Source: CAIVAT01 sp049317265 (lineage in GTDB: Bacteria; Bacteroidota; Bacteroidia; Bacteroidales; FEN-979). From it: 64,000 nt of DNA. Below the pieces are notes generated by a model, which was not told the origin of the DNA, ran no database searches, and saw only the letters and a list, made by a program, of their open reading frames with translations. Every line of letters starts with the position of its first letter. The first letter of the stretch is position 1. The translations under genes and the position numbers were made by a program. Location of the stretch: positions 1 through 64,000 of the forward strand of contig JBMOIP010000002.1 in NCBI GenBank assembly GCA_049317265.1, written 5' to 3'. Positions 14,580-24,596 of this stretch are shown here, in pieces.

Positions 14580-17444
14580 ATGAAGTATATCAAACTATCT
14601 TTAATTATTCTACTTGCTGAAATTCTGTCAGTTACAGTAATAGGACAGGGCACTCTCCAGGGCAAAATCAAGGATGCAAAAACAAAAGAGAGCATCGTTG
14701 GAGCCAGTGTTTATTTCCTGGGAACCACCATCGGAGCGTCAACAGATATCGATGGTAATTACATTATTAAAAATGTGAAACCCGGCACCTATAATATAAT
14801 AGTATCCTTTATATCCTATAAGGTAGATACCATCAAGGGCATTAAAGTTCAAAAAGAGAAAATCACAACCTTCGATCACGAAATTTCAGAAACAACCACA
14901 CAACTCAAAGAGGTCTCTGTTACCGCCAGGAAAAAAACAGATACCGAAATATCGGTCATCAGCGCAAGCAAGCAAAGCAGCCTGATCACCGTAGGTGTTT
15001 CGTCACAAATGATCGCCCGGTCGCAGGACAAAGATGCTTCGGAGGTGATCAGGAGACTCCCGGGAGTCAGCATCATGGGCGGCAGGTTTGTAGTGGTCCG
15101 CGGTCTCACCGAACGTTACAATACAGTATGGCTCAATAATGCATCTACCCCGAGCAGCGAGACCGACCAGCGCGCATTTTCATTCGATGTGATTCCGAGC
15201 AACATGATCAGCAATATGGTGATCTATAAGACACCTGCTCCTGAAATTCCTGCTGATTTTGCAGGAGCATTCATTCAGATTTCCACCAAAAATATACCTG
15301 AAAAAAATAGTATCGGATTCGGGTATACGGTTGGATATAATGACGGAGCCTCGTTTAAAGAATTTCAGAAATACAAGGGCAGCAGCACCGACTGGCTTGG
15401 ATTTGATAATGGGACCCGGAAATTGCCCGGCACCGTTCCATCCATGAACGAGGTGCTTCAACTGCAGGATTACGGAAGCAGCGGTACCGCTGAAGAAAAC
15501 GCCTACAAGAAGCAGCGGATGCTTGAAATTGCTCATTCATTCAGCAACATATCCTCCAGCACAGGGAGAACAGCGCCGCTTGATAATAAATTCAATGTGG
15601 ATTTCAGCCATATCTTCAATGCAGGCAACGTGAAAATAGGAAATATTACAGCGTTGAGCTATAAGTTGAGCCATAGTATCGATGACATTCAGCGGTTAAA
15701 GGTGGAATCATATGGTACTTCAAATAGTGGTATAACCTATTCAAAATCCTACAATGATGCGGAGAGTGATGAAAATGTCGGCATAGGAGCCATTTCAAAC
15801 TGGTCCCTTTCAACCGGAAAGAATGTGTTCGAATTCAACAACCTCTTCAACCAGACCGGGAAAACCTCTACCATTATCCGTACCGGCGTTGACCATTACC
15901 GCGACGACAACCATGTATATAAGACCATGCTCGGGTATGCTAGCAGAACCATCTATTCAGGATCTTTGGGCGGAAACCACACCATGAATGAGTTTAATAC
16001 ATTAAAGTGGACCCTTGGTTATTCCTACGCCAACCAGAGTGAGCCGGACAGCAGGCTGATCAACTATTATGCTCCAAAAAAGAACGACACCACTTATTAC
16101 CCATACCAGCTTGATTACACCTCCACTGCCAATGCCGATGGCAATTCCCGGCTTTTTTCTGAAGTGAAGGAAAATATTTATAACGGCAACGTTAACTACC
16201 AGCATACTTTTACATTCGGCAATTTCAAACCGGAATTCAAAGCGGGAATATTTGCGGAAAGAAAAAACCGTGATTTTTATGTCCGTCCGTTTGGCGTGAT
16301 CTGGGCAAAAACCGGGGTGATCAACCAGGAGATCCTGCATCAGCCGATTGACAGTGTTTATAACGAAAGCAACTTCAATTTTACGGATGGGGTGATCTAC
16401 CGTGAAGTGTATGATGCGGGTTACCAGTATCAAATCGAGAATACACTGCTGGCAGGTTACCTTGCACTCAGAATCCCCATTGGGAAATTGGTGAATTTAT
16501 ATGGTGGATTGAGGGTGGAAAACAACAATCTTGTGTTGTATGGTCTTAATGCATCCCGCGAGATGTCGGTTCAGACAACGAGAGACACGCTTAACCTATT
16601 CCCATCGGTGAATGTCACCTTCAACGTCAATGAAAAAAATCTCATCCGACTTGCTTATGGCCGAACCATCAACAGGCCTGAATTCAGAGAGGTGGCCCCA
16701 TTTGCATTTTACAACTTCAAGGAGAATGTCACCGTTTACGGAAATCCGAAGATCAAATCGTGCTATATCGATAATTTTGACCTTCGGTATGAATGGTACC
16801 CCAGTCCGGGCGAGATGCTAACACTCGGGGCATTCTATAAAAAATTTGACAGTCCCATTGAAGCAACCTGGGTCCCTGCATCGGGAGGAGAGTGGGACCT
16901 TCATTACCTGAATGCAATAAGTGGCAACAGTATCGGGGCTGAAGTTGATATCAGGATCGGATTTCAGGAATGGGCAACAAAGCATAATTTCTTAAGAACT
17001 TTCAGGAACTTTTCGCTCGTACTCAATGCAGCCTATATCAGGTCGCGCGTGGAGACAAACCCTGAATACCTTTTCGTACTCGATCATAACCGGCCCATGT
17101 ACGGCCAGTCACCCTATATTGTAAATGCCGGCATCTACTACATGGGAGCGAAGAATGATCTATCGGTCAGCTTGCTTTACAATGTTTTCGGCGAACGTAT
17201 CGTAGGTATCGGTACACCCGATATTCCTAACTCCTATGAGATGCCACGAAATATCCTTGACTTTACCATTCAAAAGAAAATCGGTCATAACCTTACCGTA
17301 AAATTTGGTGTTAAGGACATCCTCAACCAACAATTCCTTATCCAGCAGACCATGAAATCTGAAGGGCTGCCTGATGTCATTATAAAAGTAAAATCGTATA
17401 CCCCGGGCAGAGTATTTTCATTCGGGATGAGCTATGTAATTTAA
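14580..17444 (+). CDS. TonB-dependent outer membrane receptor with carboxypeptidase-regulatory N-domain
   Basis: 954 aa from the ATG at 14580. Order: a signal peptide; a CarboxypepD_reg-like domain (GTLQGKIKDAKTKESIVGAS, then PGTYNIIVSFISY); a plug domain with SEVIRRLPGVSIMGGRFVVV and RGLTERYNTVWLN; then a long beta-barrel ending in GRVFSFGMSYVI with a C-terminal aromatic-type residue. The plug wording (RGLTERYNTV, then DVIPSNMISNMVIYKTPAPE) is that of a general TonB receptor family and not of SusC, and no SusD follows. It is the first gene of a co-oriented run with four large secreted proteins. Ligand unknown. It could import the product of, or signal for, the surface assembly encoded downstream. 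Confidence 0.88.
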   Translation: MKYIKLSLIILLAEILSVTVIGQGTLQGKIKDAKTKESIVGASVYFLGTTIGASTDIDGNYIIKNVKPGTYNIIVSFISYKVDTIKGIKVQKEKITTFDHEISETTTQLKEVSVTARKKTDTEISVISASKQSSLITVGVSSQMIARSQDKDASEVIRRLPGVSIMGGRFVVVRGLTERYNTVWLNNASTPSSETDQRAFSFDVIPSNMISNMVIYKTPAPEIPADFAGAFIQISTKNIPEKNSIGFGYTVGYNDGASFKEFQKYKGSSTDWLGFDNGTRKLPGTVPSMNEVLQLQDYGSSGTAEENAYKKQRMLEIAHSFSNISSSTGRTAPLDNKFNVDFSHIFNAGNVKIGNITALSYKLSHSIDDIQRLKVESYGTSNSGITYSKSYNDAESDENVGIGAISNWSLSTGKNVFEFNNLFNQTGKTSTIIRTGVDHYRDDNHVYKTMLGYASRTIYSGSLGGNHTMNEFNTLKWTLGYSYANQSEPDSRLINYYAPKKNDTTYYPYQLDYTSTANADGNSRLFSEVKENIYNGNVNYQHTFTFGNFKPEFKAGIFAERKNRDFYVRPFGVIWAKTGVINQEILHQPIDSVYNESNFNFTDGVIYREVYDAGYQYQIENTLLAGYLALRIPIGKLVNLYGGLRVENNNLVLYGLNASREMSVQTTRDTLNLFPSVNVTFNVNEKNLIRLAYGRTINRPEFREVAPFAFYNFKENVTVYGNPKIKSCYIDNFDLRYEWYPSPGEMLTLGAFYKKFDSPIEATWVPASGGEWDLHYLNAISGNSIGAEVDIRIGFQEWATKHNFLRTFRNFSLVLNAAYIRSRVETNPEYLFVLDHNRPMYGQSPYIVNAGIYYMGAKNDLSVSLLYNVFGERIVGIGTPDIPNSYEMPRNILDFTIQKKIGHNLTVKFGVKDILNQQFLIQQTMKSEGLPDVIIKVKSYTPGRVFSFGMSYVI

Positions 17445-17454
17445 CCAATAAACC

Positions 17455-19200
17455 ATGATGAGAACAATTATCAGTATGATCTTTTTCGCGTTGTTTTTTG
17501 CAGCGCATTCACAACCCTTAACAGTTTCTGTTCCTACAGTAACGGCCACTGTCGGGCAAGTTGTTTATATTCCCGTGAAATTGTCGGGAGCAAGCAGCAG
17601 CGGGGTGCCCATCAGCGGGGCTAATGTGCAGATTACCTACGACACGGCAGTTTTACATTACGATACGCTCACCAATTTTTATTCAGGAACACCTCAAAGT
17701 CAGTGGTTTTTTGGTGGACAGCTGGGACTGGTATCTGCAAACTGGCTGGAACCGAGTTTGAATACACTTGCAATCCCTGATAACACTACATTGTATGAAA
17801 TCAAATTCCATTATAAAGGTGGGAATTCTGCTTTAACCTTTACGACAGTTGAATTCACTGATGCCCAATATAATCTTATAGCGACCACCCTGGTAAATGG
17901 TGCAGTGAATGCTCCTGTCGTTTACCGGCAGGTAACGTTCAATGTTGACATGTCGCGGGAGAACATCACATCAAACGGTGTTCATATCGCAGGAAGCTTC
18001 AACAACTGGAGTTACTCACAAACTCCGATGACCCTTTTAACAAACAGCATCTACCAGGCAACATTAACACTACAGGAAGGTGTTGCATACCAATACAGGT
18101 TCGTGAATGGCAATGCAGTTTCAGGACTGGAAAATGTACCGGCCTCTTGTGGTGTTTCGAACGGAAGTGGCCAATACAACCGGCAGATCACAGTACCGAA
18201 TCACGATACTGCATACTCTGCCGTGTGCTTTAGCCAGTGCAGCCATTGTCCGGCCAGTGTTTCGGTAAAGCTCAGAGTTGACATGCAGCATGAGACAATT
18301 TCACCGGATGGCGTACATGTAGGTGGAACCTTTAACAACTGGAACTATGCCCAAACACTTATGACCTCTGCCGGCGGAACCATCTATGAAACCACGATGA
18401 CCATGGATGAAGGTACTTATCTGGAATTTCGCTTCGCGAATGGTATCACTGCACTGCAATCGGAAACTGTTCCTGTAGCATGTTCGCTCAACGGCAACAG
18501 ATATTTTACAGTACCTGCCCATGACACAGTGATGACGGCATACTGTTATGGAAGCTGCACCGCTTGTGGAACGGTTGCACAGTATTCGAATGTAACTTTC
18601 CGGGTTGATTTACGTGCTGCAGGATCCATTGCAGCCGGGGGAATTCACCTGGCGGGGACGTTCCAGGGGTGGAATCCTGCCACAACACCTATGATTTCAG
18701 GTGGCGATAGCGTTTACACCTATACCGACAGTCTTTTAGTCGGGACCTCCGTGCAATATAAGTTTGTGAACGGGAACTCTGCTGCCGGTTATGAAACCGT
18801 ACCATTTATCTGCTCTTCCAATGGAAACAGGAGTTTGCTTGTTCCTGTGAACGACACCATCCTCAAGCAGGTTTGTTTTGCTGAATGCGATACCTGTATT
18901 CTCATAGGGATTGGTGAAAATGAGCGAAATGAACTTGTACTTGACCAGAATTTTCCAAACCCTTTTTCCGGGACAACCACGATCGGTTACCGTATCTCGC
19001 AGAACGGGCATTTAAAACTTGAAGTTTACAATCAGATGGGACGGATTGTTGCAGTACTGTTTGATGGACAACGCATGCCTGGCGAATACGTCATCCCATT
19101 TCAGTCCTCCGGGTTGTCTGCCGGAGTATACTGCTGTCAGATGACCTTTACCGGAACGTCAGGCACTTTTAGCCAAAGTAAAAAAATGATAGTCAAATAA
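17455..19200 (+). CDS. T9SS-exported protein: cohesin-like domain, three glycogen-binding-like repeats, sorting tail
   Basis: 581 aa. Signal peptide 1-20. Cohesin-like beta-sandwich at about 23-152, with GQVVYIPVKLSG, VQITYDTAVLHYD and LYEIKFHYKGG. Then three repeats of about 105 residues (157-265, 268-371, 378-480) each containing a motif such as GVHIAGSFNNWSYSQTPM and QYRFVNGN, as in CBM48/AMPK-type alpha-glucan-binding E-set domains; each repeat has conserved cysteines near its end. A T9SS sorting tail at about 493-581 starts LDQNFPNPFSGTTTIGY and ends QSKKMIVK. It is probably attached at or released from the cell surface. It starts 10 bases after the TonB receptor stop, so it is co-transcribed. 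The cohesin call is by eye and needs a profile search. Confidence 0.8.
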   Translation: MMRTIISMIFFALFFAAHSQPLTVSVPTVTATVGQVVYIPVKLSGASSSGVPISGANVQITYDTAVLHYDTLTNFYSGTPQSQWFFGGQLGLVSANWLEPSLNTLAIPDNTTLYEIKFHYKGGNSALTFTTVEFTDAQYNLIATTLVNGAVNAPVVYRQVTFNVDMSRENITSNGVHIAGSFNNWSYSQTPMTLLTNSIYQATLTLQEGVAYQYRFVNGNAVSGLENVPASCGVSNGSGQYNRQITVPNHDTAYSAVCFSQCSHCPASVSVKLRVDMQHETISPDGVHVGGTFNNWNYAQTLMTSAGGTIYETTMTMDEGTYLEFRFANGITALQSETVPVACSLNGNRYFTVPAHDTVMTAYCYGSCTACGTVAQYSNVTFRVDLRAAGSIAAGGIHLAGTFQGWNPATTPMISGGDSVYTYTDSLLVGTSVQYKFVNGNSAAGYETVPFICSSNGNRSLLVPVNDTILKQVCFAECDTCILIGIGENERNELVLDQNFPNPFSGTTTIGYRISQNGHLKLEVYNQMGRIVAVLFDGQRMPGEYVIPFQSSGLSAGVYCCQMTFTGTSGTFSQSKKMIVK

Positions 19201-19244
19201 TAATTGAAAACACTTTGTTATTAACCTTAAAAACAAAAACCAGT

Positions 19245-22200
19245 ATGAAAAGAACATTTTTTACCCTTGCCCTGCTGATCGGGGTAATTGTTACGGGTTT
19301 CGCACAGATCACGGACCCGTTTTTTGAAAAGGTTACTTATGTTGGAGCCTTTGGAAAAACAGACTGGACCCAGGGATGGGCCAACTGGAATCCCCAAACG
19401 ACCGTTTATCCGGCAACTTCTGTTACTGTTGGCGACGGCTCGAGCCTCCCTACGGGCACTACCACGAACGTAATCACCAGCAATACACGGTGGTCGTCGA
19501 GTAATTCACCTGTGGTTGGAACATCCTTGTTTACGAATTCAAACCTTTCGGATCCATTTTTCGAACAGGTCAATTATGTAGGCGCTTTCGGTACCTTTGA
19601 CTGGACACAGGGATGGGCAAACTGGGATCCCCAGAATACCGTGTATCCTGCCACAACCGTAACCATCAATGCAGGTCATATCACTGCAAACACAACCTGG
19701 ACTTCGGGTAATGTTTACTTACTGAACGGATGGGTTTATGTAGATGCAGGTGTAACACTCACCATTCAGCCTGGTACCATCATCCGTGGCGACAAAACAA
19801 ACAAGGCCGCTCTGATCATGGATCGCGGATCAAAACTGATAGCGCAGGGAACTGCTGCACAGCCAATCGTTTTTACCTCAAACCAGGGTATAGGTTCACG
19901 TGATCGTGGCGACTGGGGCGGACTGATCCTCTGCGGATATGCAACAGTCAACCAACCCGGTGGCACCGCCGTTATTGAAGGCGGCGTGGGTTCTATTTAT
20001 GGTGGTGGTTCAACACCTAACAATGCTGACAATTCAGGTGTACTCAAATATGTACGCGTTGAATTTGCAGGTTACCCTTTTGCCCCGGATAATGAAATCA
20101 ACGGGATTACCTTCGGCGGTGTTGGTAACGGAACATCGGTTGATTATGTTCAGGTAGCATACAGCAACGACGATTCATACGAATGGTTTGGCGGAACTGT
20201 AAACTGCAAACACCTCATCGCTTTCCGCGGCATGGATGACGAATTTGACACAGACAATGGTTTTAGTGGCAAACTCCAGTTCCTCGTGGCCCTCAGGGAT
20301 CCAAACGTTGCCGATGTTTCCGGTTCAAACGGTTTTGAATCTGATAATGATGCCACTGGCAGCAGTAATCTTCCTATAACGCACCCGATCTTTAGCAACG
20401 TGAGTATTTTTGGCCCGCTGGTAACCCTTGCCACACCATTTAACTCGAACTTCAAACGCGCCATGCACATTCGCAGGAATTCCACCCTGTGTGTTTACAA
20501 CTCTGTTTTTGCTGGTTTCCCGGTCGGTCTCTATATTGATGGAAACAGCACCATGGCAAATGCAAACAGCAACACGCTCCAAATCGAAAACTGTATCATG
20601 TCGGGTATGACCACCAATTTTGCCGTACCTTCAGGACAAACCTGGAATGCAACCGACGAACAGAACTGGTACCTTGCACCAAGCAGGCATAATAGCGTTC
20701 TCACCAACAATACAGACTTGAGCCTGGTTGATCCGTTCAACCTCGCCGGCCCGAATTTCACTCCTGCCAAGACCGTTTACAAACTAAATGGCTGGTTGTA
20801 TGTAAGAAATGGAGCTACCCTGACCATCGACCCGGGTACCATCATTCGTGGCGACAAAACAAACAAGAGCGCCCTGATCATCGAACAGGGAGCAAAATTG
20901 ATTGCCAACGGAACTATCACCGAGCCGATCATCTTTACTTCGAACGAAAATGCCGGAAGCCGCAACCGTGGCGACTGGGGTGGTGTGATCCTTTGCGGTC
21001 TGGCTACAGTAAATCTTCCCGGTGGAACCGGAGTGATTGAAGGAGGCGTTGGTTCCGTATTCGGTGGTGGATTAACCCCGAATGATGCTGACAATTCCGG
21101 ATCATTAAAATATGTTCGTCTCGAATTTCCTGGTTACGCATTTCAACCTAACAGCGAGATCAATGGACTTACTCATGGTGGCGTTGGTTCAGGAACAGTG
21201 GAGGATTATATCCAGGTATCCTATTCAGCCGATGACTCTTACGAATGGTTTGGCGGAACTAACAATGCAAAGCACTTGATTGCCTTCAGAGGCCAGGATG
21301 ACGATTTTGATACTGACAATGGTTTTGCAGGTAAACTGCAGTTTTGCGTGGGTATGCGCGAAAATTTTGCCGATCAATCCGGATCGAACGGGTTTGAATC
21401 AGACAACGACGCTTCAGGTAGTTCAAATACCCCAAACACCCAGGCCACTTTCAGCAACTTCACCGTTGTTGGCCCAATGGCTACCCTTGCAACCCCAGTT
21501 GAACCCAATTTCAAACGTGCCATGCACCTCCGTCGCAACACCCAGTTGAAAGTTCACAATTGCGTATTCATGGGCTGGCCAACCGGTCTTTACATTGACG
21601 GCAATACCACCCAGGCGAATGCCGATGCTAACCTGTTACAGGTCGAGAATACATTTATGTCGGGCATGACAACGAATTTTGATGTTCCTTCGGGACAAAC
21701 ATGGAGCGCTTCAACGGAGCAGACCTGGTACCAGACTCCAACCCGTCATAACAATACTTTCACAAACAATACCGACATTCAGTTGGTAGATGCCTTCAAC
21801 CTGACTGCACCGAATTTCCTGCCGTTGGCAACATCTCCTGTTTGGGGTGCTTCGCGCTGGTCAAGAATTGTCTCGGGCGCTGTAACCTATGATAATGCAG
21901 CAAGCACACCGATGAACGGTACAGTGGTCACCCTGAAAACACAGGGTGGCGCTGTTGTTGAAACAGCAACTGCCGATCTTACCGGCAATTTTTCAATTTT
22001 CGCAGTTGATGGTGTTTATGTACTTGATGCTTCCAGCTCAAAAACATGGGGTGGACTTGGTATCCAGGATGTTATCAACACACGTAAAAAAATCTCCAAC
22101 CTGGTCACCTTCACAGCCCTTCAGAATAAAGCTGCCGATGTTAACCAGACTAACACTGTTAACGTTCAGGATCCGATCGTTATGAGGCAGAAACTTTCTG

Positions 22201-22349
22201 CTCCGCTGACGAATTGGCCGAACTGGAAGATCGCAAACTTCGTTTTCGAAAAACCAACTGTTACTGTGAATGGTGTCAACGTTATTCAGAACATCAAATC
22301 ACTGGCCGGTGGCGACGTAAACAACAGTTTTGTACCTGCCGCAAACTAA
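19245..22349 (+). CDS. Large secreted duplicated beta-helix-like protein with C-terminal dockerin-like region
   Basis: 1034 aa from the ATG at 19245. A signal peptide is followed by a 79-codon tandem duplication (TDPFFEKVTYVGAFG, then SDPFFEQVNYVGAFG). Two long repeats offset by 354 codons come next, each with GTIIRGDKTNK, RGDWGG, AVIEGGVGS-like, EINGxTxGGVG, DDSYEWFGGT and GSNGFESDNDA. This family looks like a right-handed beta-helix of Bacteroidota secretomes. The last 150 residues have a CnaB-like part, then DVINTRKKIS, then ADVNQTNTVNVQDPIVMRQ, which matches the calcium-loop-plus-helix pattern of dockerins (D1, N3, N9, D12), then GGDVNNSFVP. No T9SS tail follows, unlike its neighbours. 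Attachment through the cohesin-like neighbours is therefore plausible but inferred. Confidence 0.8.
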   Translation: MKRTFFTLALLIGVIVTGFAQITDPFFEKVTYVGAFGKTDWTQGWANWNPQTTVYPATSVTVGDGSSLPTGTTTNVITSNTRWSSSNSPVVGTSLFTNSNLSDPFFEQVNYVGAFGTFDWTQGWANWDPQNTVYPATTVTINAGHITANTTWTSGNVYLLNGWVYVDAGVTLTIQPGTIIRGDKTNKAALIMDRGSKLIAQGTAAQPIVFTSNQGIGSRDRGDWGGLILCGYATVNQPGGTAVIEGGVGSIYGGGSTPNNADNSGVLKYVRVEFAGYPFAPDNEINGITFGGVGNGTSVDYVQVAYSNDDSYEWFGGTVNCKHLIAFRGMDDEFDTDNGFSGKLQFLVALRDPNVADVSGSNGFESDNDATGSSNLPITHPIFSNVSIFGPLVTLATPFNSNFKRAMHIRRNSTLCVYNSVFAGFPVGLYIDGNSTMANANSNTLQIENCIMSGMTTNFAVPSGQTWNATDEQNWYLAPSRHNSVLTNNTDLSLVDPFNLAGPNFTPAKTVYKLNGWLYVRNGATLTIDPGTIIRGDKTNKSALIIEQGAKLIANGTITEPIIFTSNENAGSRNRGDWGGVILCGLATVNLPGGTGVIEGGVGSVFGGGLTPNDADNSGSLKYVRLEFPGYAFQPNSEINGLTHGGVGSGTVEDYIQVSYSADDSYEWFGGTNNAKHLIAFRGQDDDFDTDNGFAGKLQFCVGMRENFADQSGSNGFESDNDASGSSNTPNTQATFSNFTVVGPMATLATPVEPNFKRAMHLRRNTQLKVHNCVFMGWPTGLYIDGNTTQANADANLLQVENTFMSGMTTNFDVPSGQTWSASTEQTWYQTPTRHNNTFTNNTDIQLVDAFNLTAPNFLPLATSPVWGASRWSRIVSGAVTYDNAASTPMNGTVVTLKTQGGAVVETATADLTGNFSIFAVDGVYVLDASSSKTWGGLGIQDVINTRKKISNLVTFTALQNKAADVNQTNTVNVQDPIVMRQKLSAPLTNWPNWKIANFVFEKPTVTVNGVNVIQNIKSLAGGDVNNSFVPAAN

Positions 22350-22367
22350 TTTGAACAACCCGTAAAA

Positions 22368-22443
22368 TTTACCACACAGACACCAGGACGTGACCTTTGA
22401 AAATATTCAATTTCTTAGCGCCCTGGTGTCTTAGTGGCAAATT
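22368..22443. repeat. Imperfect inverted repeat between secreted-protein genes
   Basis: Left arm about 22368-22395 and right arm about 22414-22443 pair imperfectly (perfect core AGACACCAGG with CCTGGTGTCT). The wording resembles degenerate dispersed intergenic repeats in Bacteroidota. It could act as an attenuator inside the operon. Confidence 0.45.
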
Positions 22444-22474
22444 TTCTTCGATTGCTAACTTCTCATAATATTCA

Positions 22475-24487
22475 ATGAAAAACAACATGAAAAAAGTCCT
22501 CATTACATTCCTGGTAGTATTCGTATGTATTGCTGTTCAGGCACAAATTACAGTTACGGTGGGTAGTGCCCTGTTACAAAATCCTGGCACGGATATACAT
22601 CTGCCGGTTTCTGTCAGTGGGTTGAATGGTCTTGCCGGAGGTAAAGGCGTAACGGGTCTGGAATTGCATATTGGGTATGTCAATACCAGCCTTGTGTATG
22701 ATACTACCTTGAATTTCAGCACACTTACCCCTGTCTCGCAGTGGTTTTTCGGCGCAAACGGGTCAGAGTACAGCACCAACTGGATTGAGCCAGCAGGCAA
22801 TAAACTGAATATTCAGGATAATACGGTACTTTTTGAAGTTGTGTTTCATTACCTTGGCGCAGCAACTGTGCTGACCTTTGATACCACACGGTGTTTGCTG
22901 CTGGATTCAGCGTTTAACATCATTCCCGGCGTCCATTATATCAACGGACAGGTTACTCCGTCGCTTGGTGCCGGCGAATCAAGGTGGAACGGAACAGGTC
23001 ACTGGAACACGAGTGCAAACTGGAGCAATGGAATACCAGGCGACAGTACCAATGCAATCATCGAAACCGGGGCAGTAACGGTGGCTTCAAGCGCCGTTTG
23101 TAAGTCCATTACCATCAACCAGGGAACAACAATCGATCTGTCGGCTGGATTTTCACTTTCGGCAAACAGTAATTATACCAATAACGGCAGCATGAACCTT
23201 CAGTCGGATGCAACCGGCAGCGGATCACTCATTGTTCGTGGAACAGTTTCAGGTACAGGAGTAAACAATTTCGCCCGCTATCTTGACTTCACCTCAGGAA
23301 TGCCAAGCCTTGTCTCATCGCCTGTCATTGGCGCCACTGCAAGCGTATTCGGAAGCAACACTGTTGAAAGTTATCTTGAAAACTCGGCCACCTGGACAAC
23401 TCAGCCTTCATCGGCGAACCTTACGTCTGGACTGGGCTACCGCATCAGCGGGTCAACCCCGGCTACCTTCACTTTCCAGGGTATGTTCAATACAGGTAAT
23501 GTAACAACTGGCAACCTGTCATACACGACAGGTAACCCGGCAGCTTCAAAGGGAGTTAACCTTCTCGGCAATCCATATCCTTCTGCAATTCAGTGGGAGC
23601 AGGGAAGCTGGGGACGTAACAACCTCGATTATGCGGTTTATGTTTGGGAAGGATACAAATTTGTAAGCTGGAACGGTTCTGTTGGAGCTTTGAAGGACGG
23701 GATCATCCCGGCCATGCAGGGTTTCTTTGTAAAAAGCAACGCAACCGGCGCTTCGCTTACCATCCCTGCTGATGCAAGATTACACAGCACCATGCCGTAT
23801 TATAAAAACGCTGAGGCATTATCCAACGTCATTTCGATGCATCTGGAGAACAATACCGATACAAATCATTATGATGAAGCATTTGTACATATCCTCAGCG
23901 GCACAACTGCTGGTTATGATGGCGCATCTGATGCATGGAAGATTCCTGGCAATGCTGCTTATCCGCAGATTTATACAAAGTCGGCAGACCAGAGTAATCT
24001 TTCGATAAATTCACAGCCTGAATATACTTCAGTGCCTGTTGAATTTACGGTAAGCGCAGCTGGCTCATACAAGATCTCCTTTGACGGAATAAGTTCCTTC
24101 AGTCCATCACAACCATTGTTTTTCGAAGATAAGGTCACTCACACTGTGGTCAACATCAGGAACACAGCCGATTTTGGCTTTGCCTCTGATGGATCAACGG
24201 AAACCGGACGGTTTGTGCTGCATTTTCAGGAAGTGGGAGTGGACGAACATAGTGGAGCAGTTTTTACGGCCTGGAGCAATGGGAATACGATATACATCTC
24301 TGCCATAACAGGCTCGCTTCATGCCGACCAGGTGGAAGTTTACAACCTTGCCGGTCAGCTTATTTCTTCGACCGCCAATCTTGAACTTCCTGGCGCTTTA
24401 CAACAAAATAACCTTTCCAGGGGATTGTATATCCTGCGGATCACAACAACGGATGGAACCTACACCCATAAACTGATGGTCAAATAG
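22475..24487 (+). CDS. T9SS-exported protein with N-terminal cohesin-like domain
   Basis: 670 aa. Signal peptide ends near VQAQ. A cohesin-like domain follows at about 25-161 with PGTDIHLPVSVSGL, LELHIGYVNTSLVYD, SQWFFGANG and VLFEVVFHYLGAATVLTF, parallel to the domains in the neighbours. The middle region begins WNGTGHWNTSANWSNGIPGD and has the repetitive look of a beta-helix or autotransporter-like passenger. The C-terminal about 75 residues form a T9SS sorting tail (VEVYNLAGQLISSTANLELP, ending YTHKLMVK). It is third in the operon after the TonB receptor, with a 125-base gap holding an inverted repeat. A second ATG at 22487 is a possible start. Confidence 0.78.
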   Translation: MKNNMKKVLITFLVVFVCIAVQAQITVTVGSALLQNPGTDIHLPVSVSGLNGLAGGKGVTGLELHIGYVNTSLVYDTTLNFSTLTPVSQWFFGANGSEYSTNWIEPAGNKLNIQDNTVLFEVVFHYLGAATVLTFDTTRCLLLDSAFNIIPGVHYINGQVTPSLGAGESRWNGTGHWNTSANWSNGIPGDSTNAIIETGAVTVASSAVCKSITINQGTTIDLSAGFSLSANSNYTNNGSMNLQSDATGSGSLIVRGTVSGTGVNNFARYLDFTSGMPSLVSSPVIGATASVFGSNTVESYLENSATWTTQPSSANLTSGLGYRISGSTPATFTFQGMFNTGNVTTGNLSYTTGNPAASKGVNLLGNPYPSAIQWEQGSWGRNNLDYAVYVWEGYKFVSWNGSVGALKDGIIPAMQGFFVKSNATGASLTIPADARLHSTMPYYKNAEALSNVISMHLENNTDTNHYDEAFVHILSGTTAGYDGASDAWKIPGNAAYPQIYTKSADQSNLSINSQPEYTSVPVEFTVSAAGSYKISFDGISSFSPSQPLFFEDKVTHTVVNIRNTADFGFASDGSTETGRFVLHFQEVGVDEHSGAVFTAWSNGNTIYISAITGSLHADQVEVYNLAGQLISSTANLELPGALQQNNLSRGLYILRITTTDGTYTHKLMVK

Positions 24488-24596
24488 GGTTCATTTTATT
24501 GATTGAAAGAGTAATACGATTTTGTGACTATGTCTTAATGCAAACGAAAAGTCATCATAGTATTTATCATACTTCATTAAACAAAAAAATAGCAAT

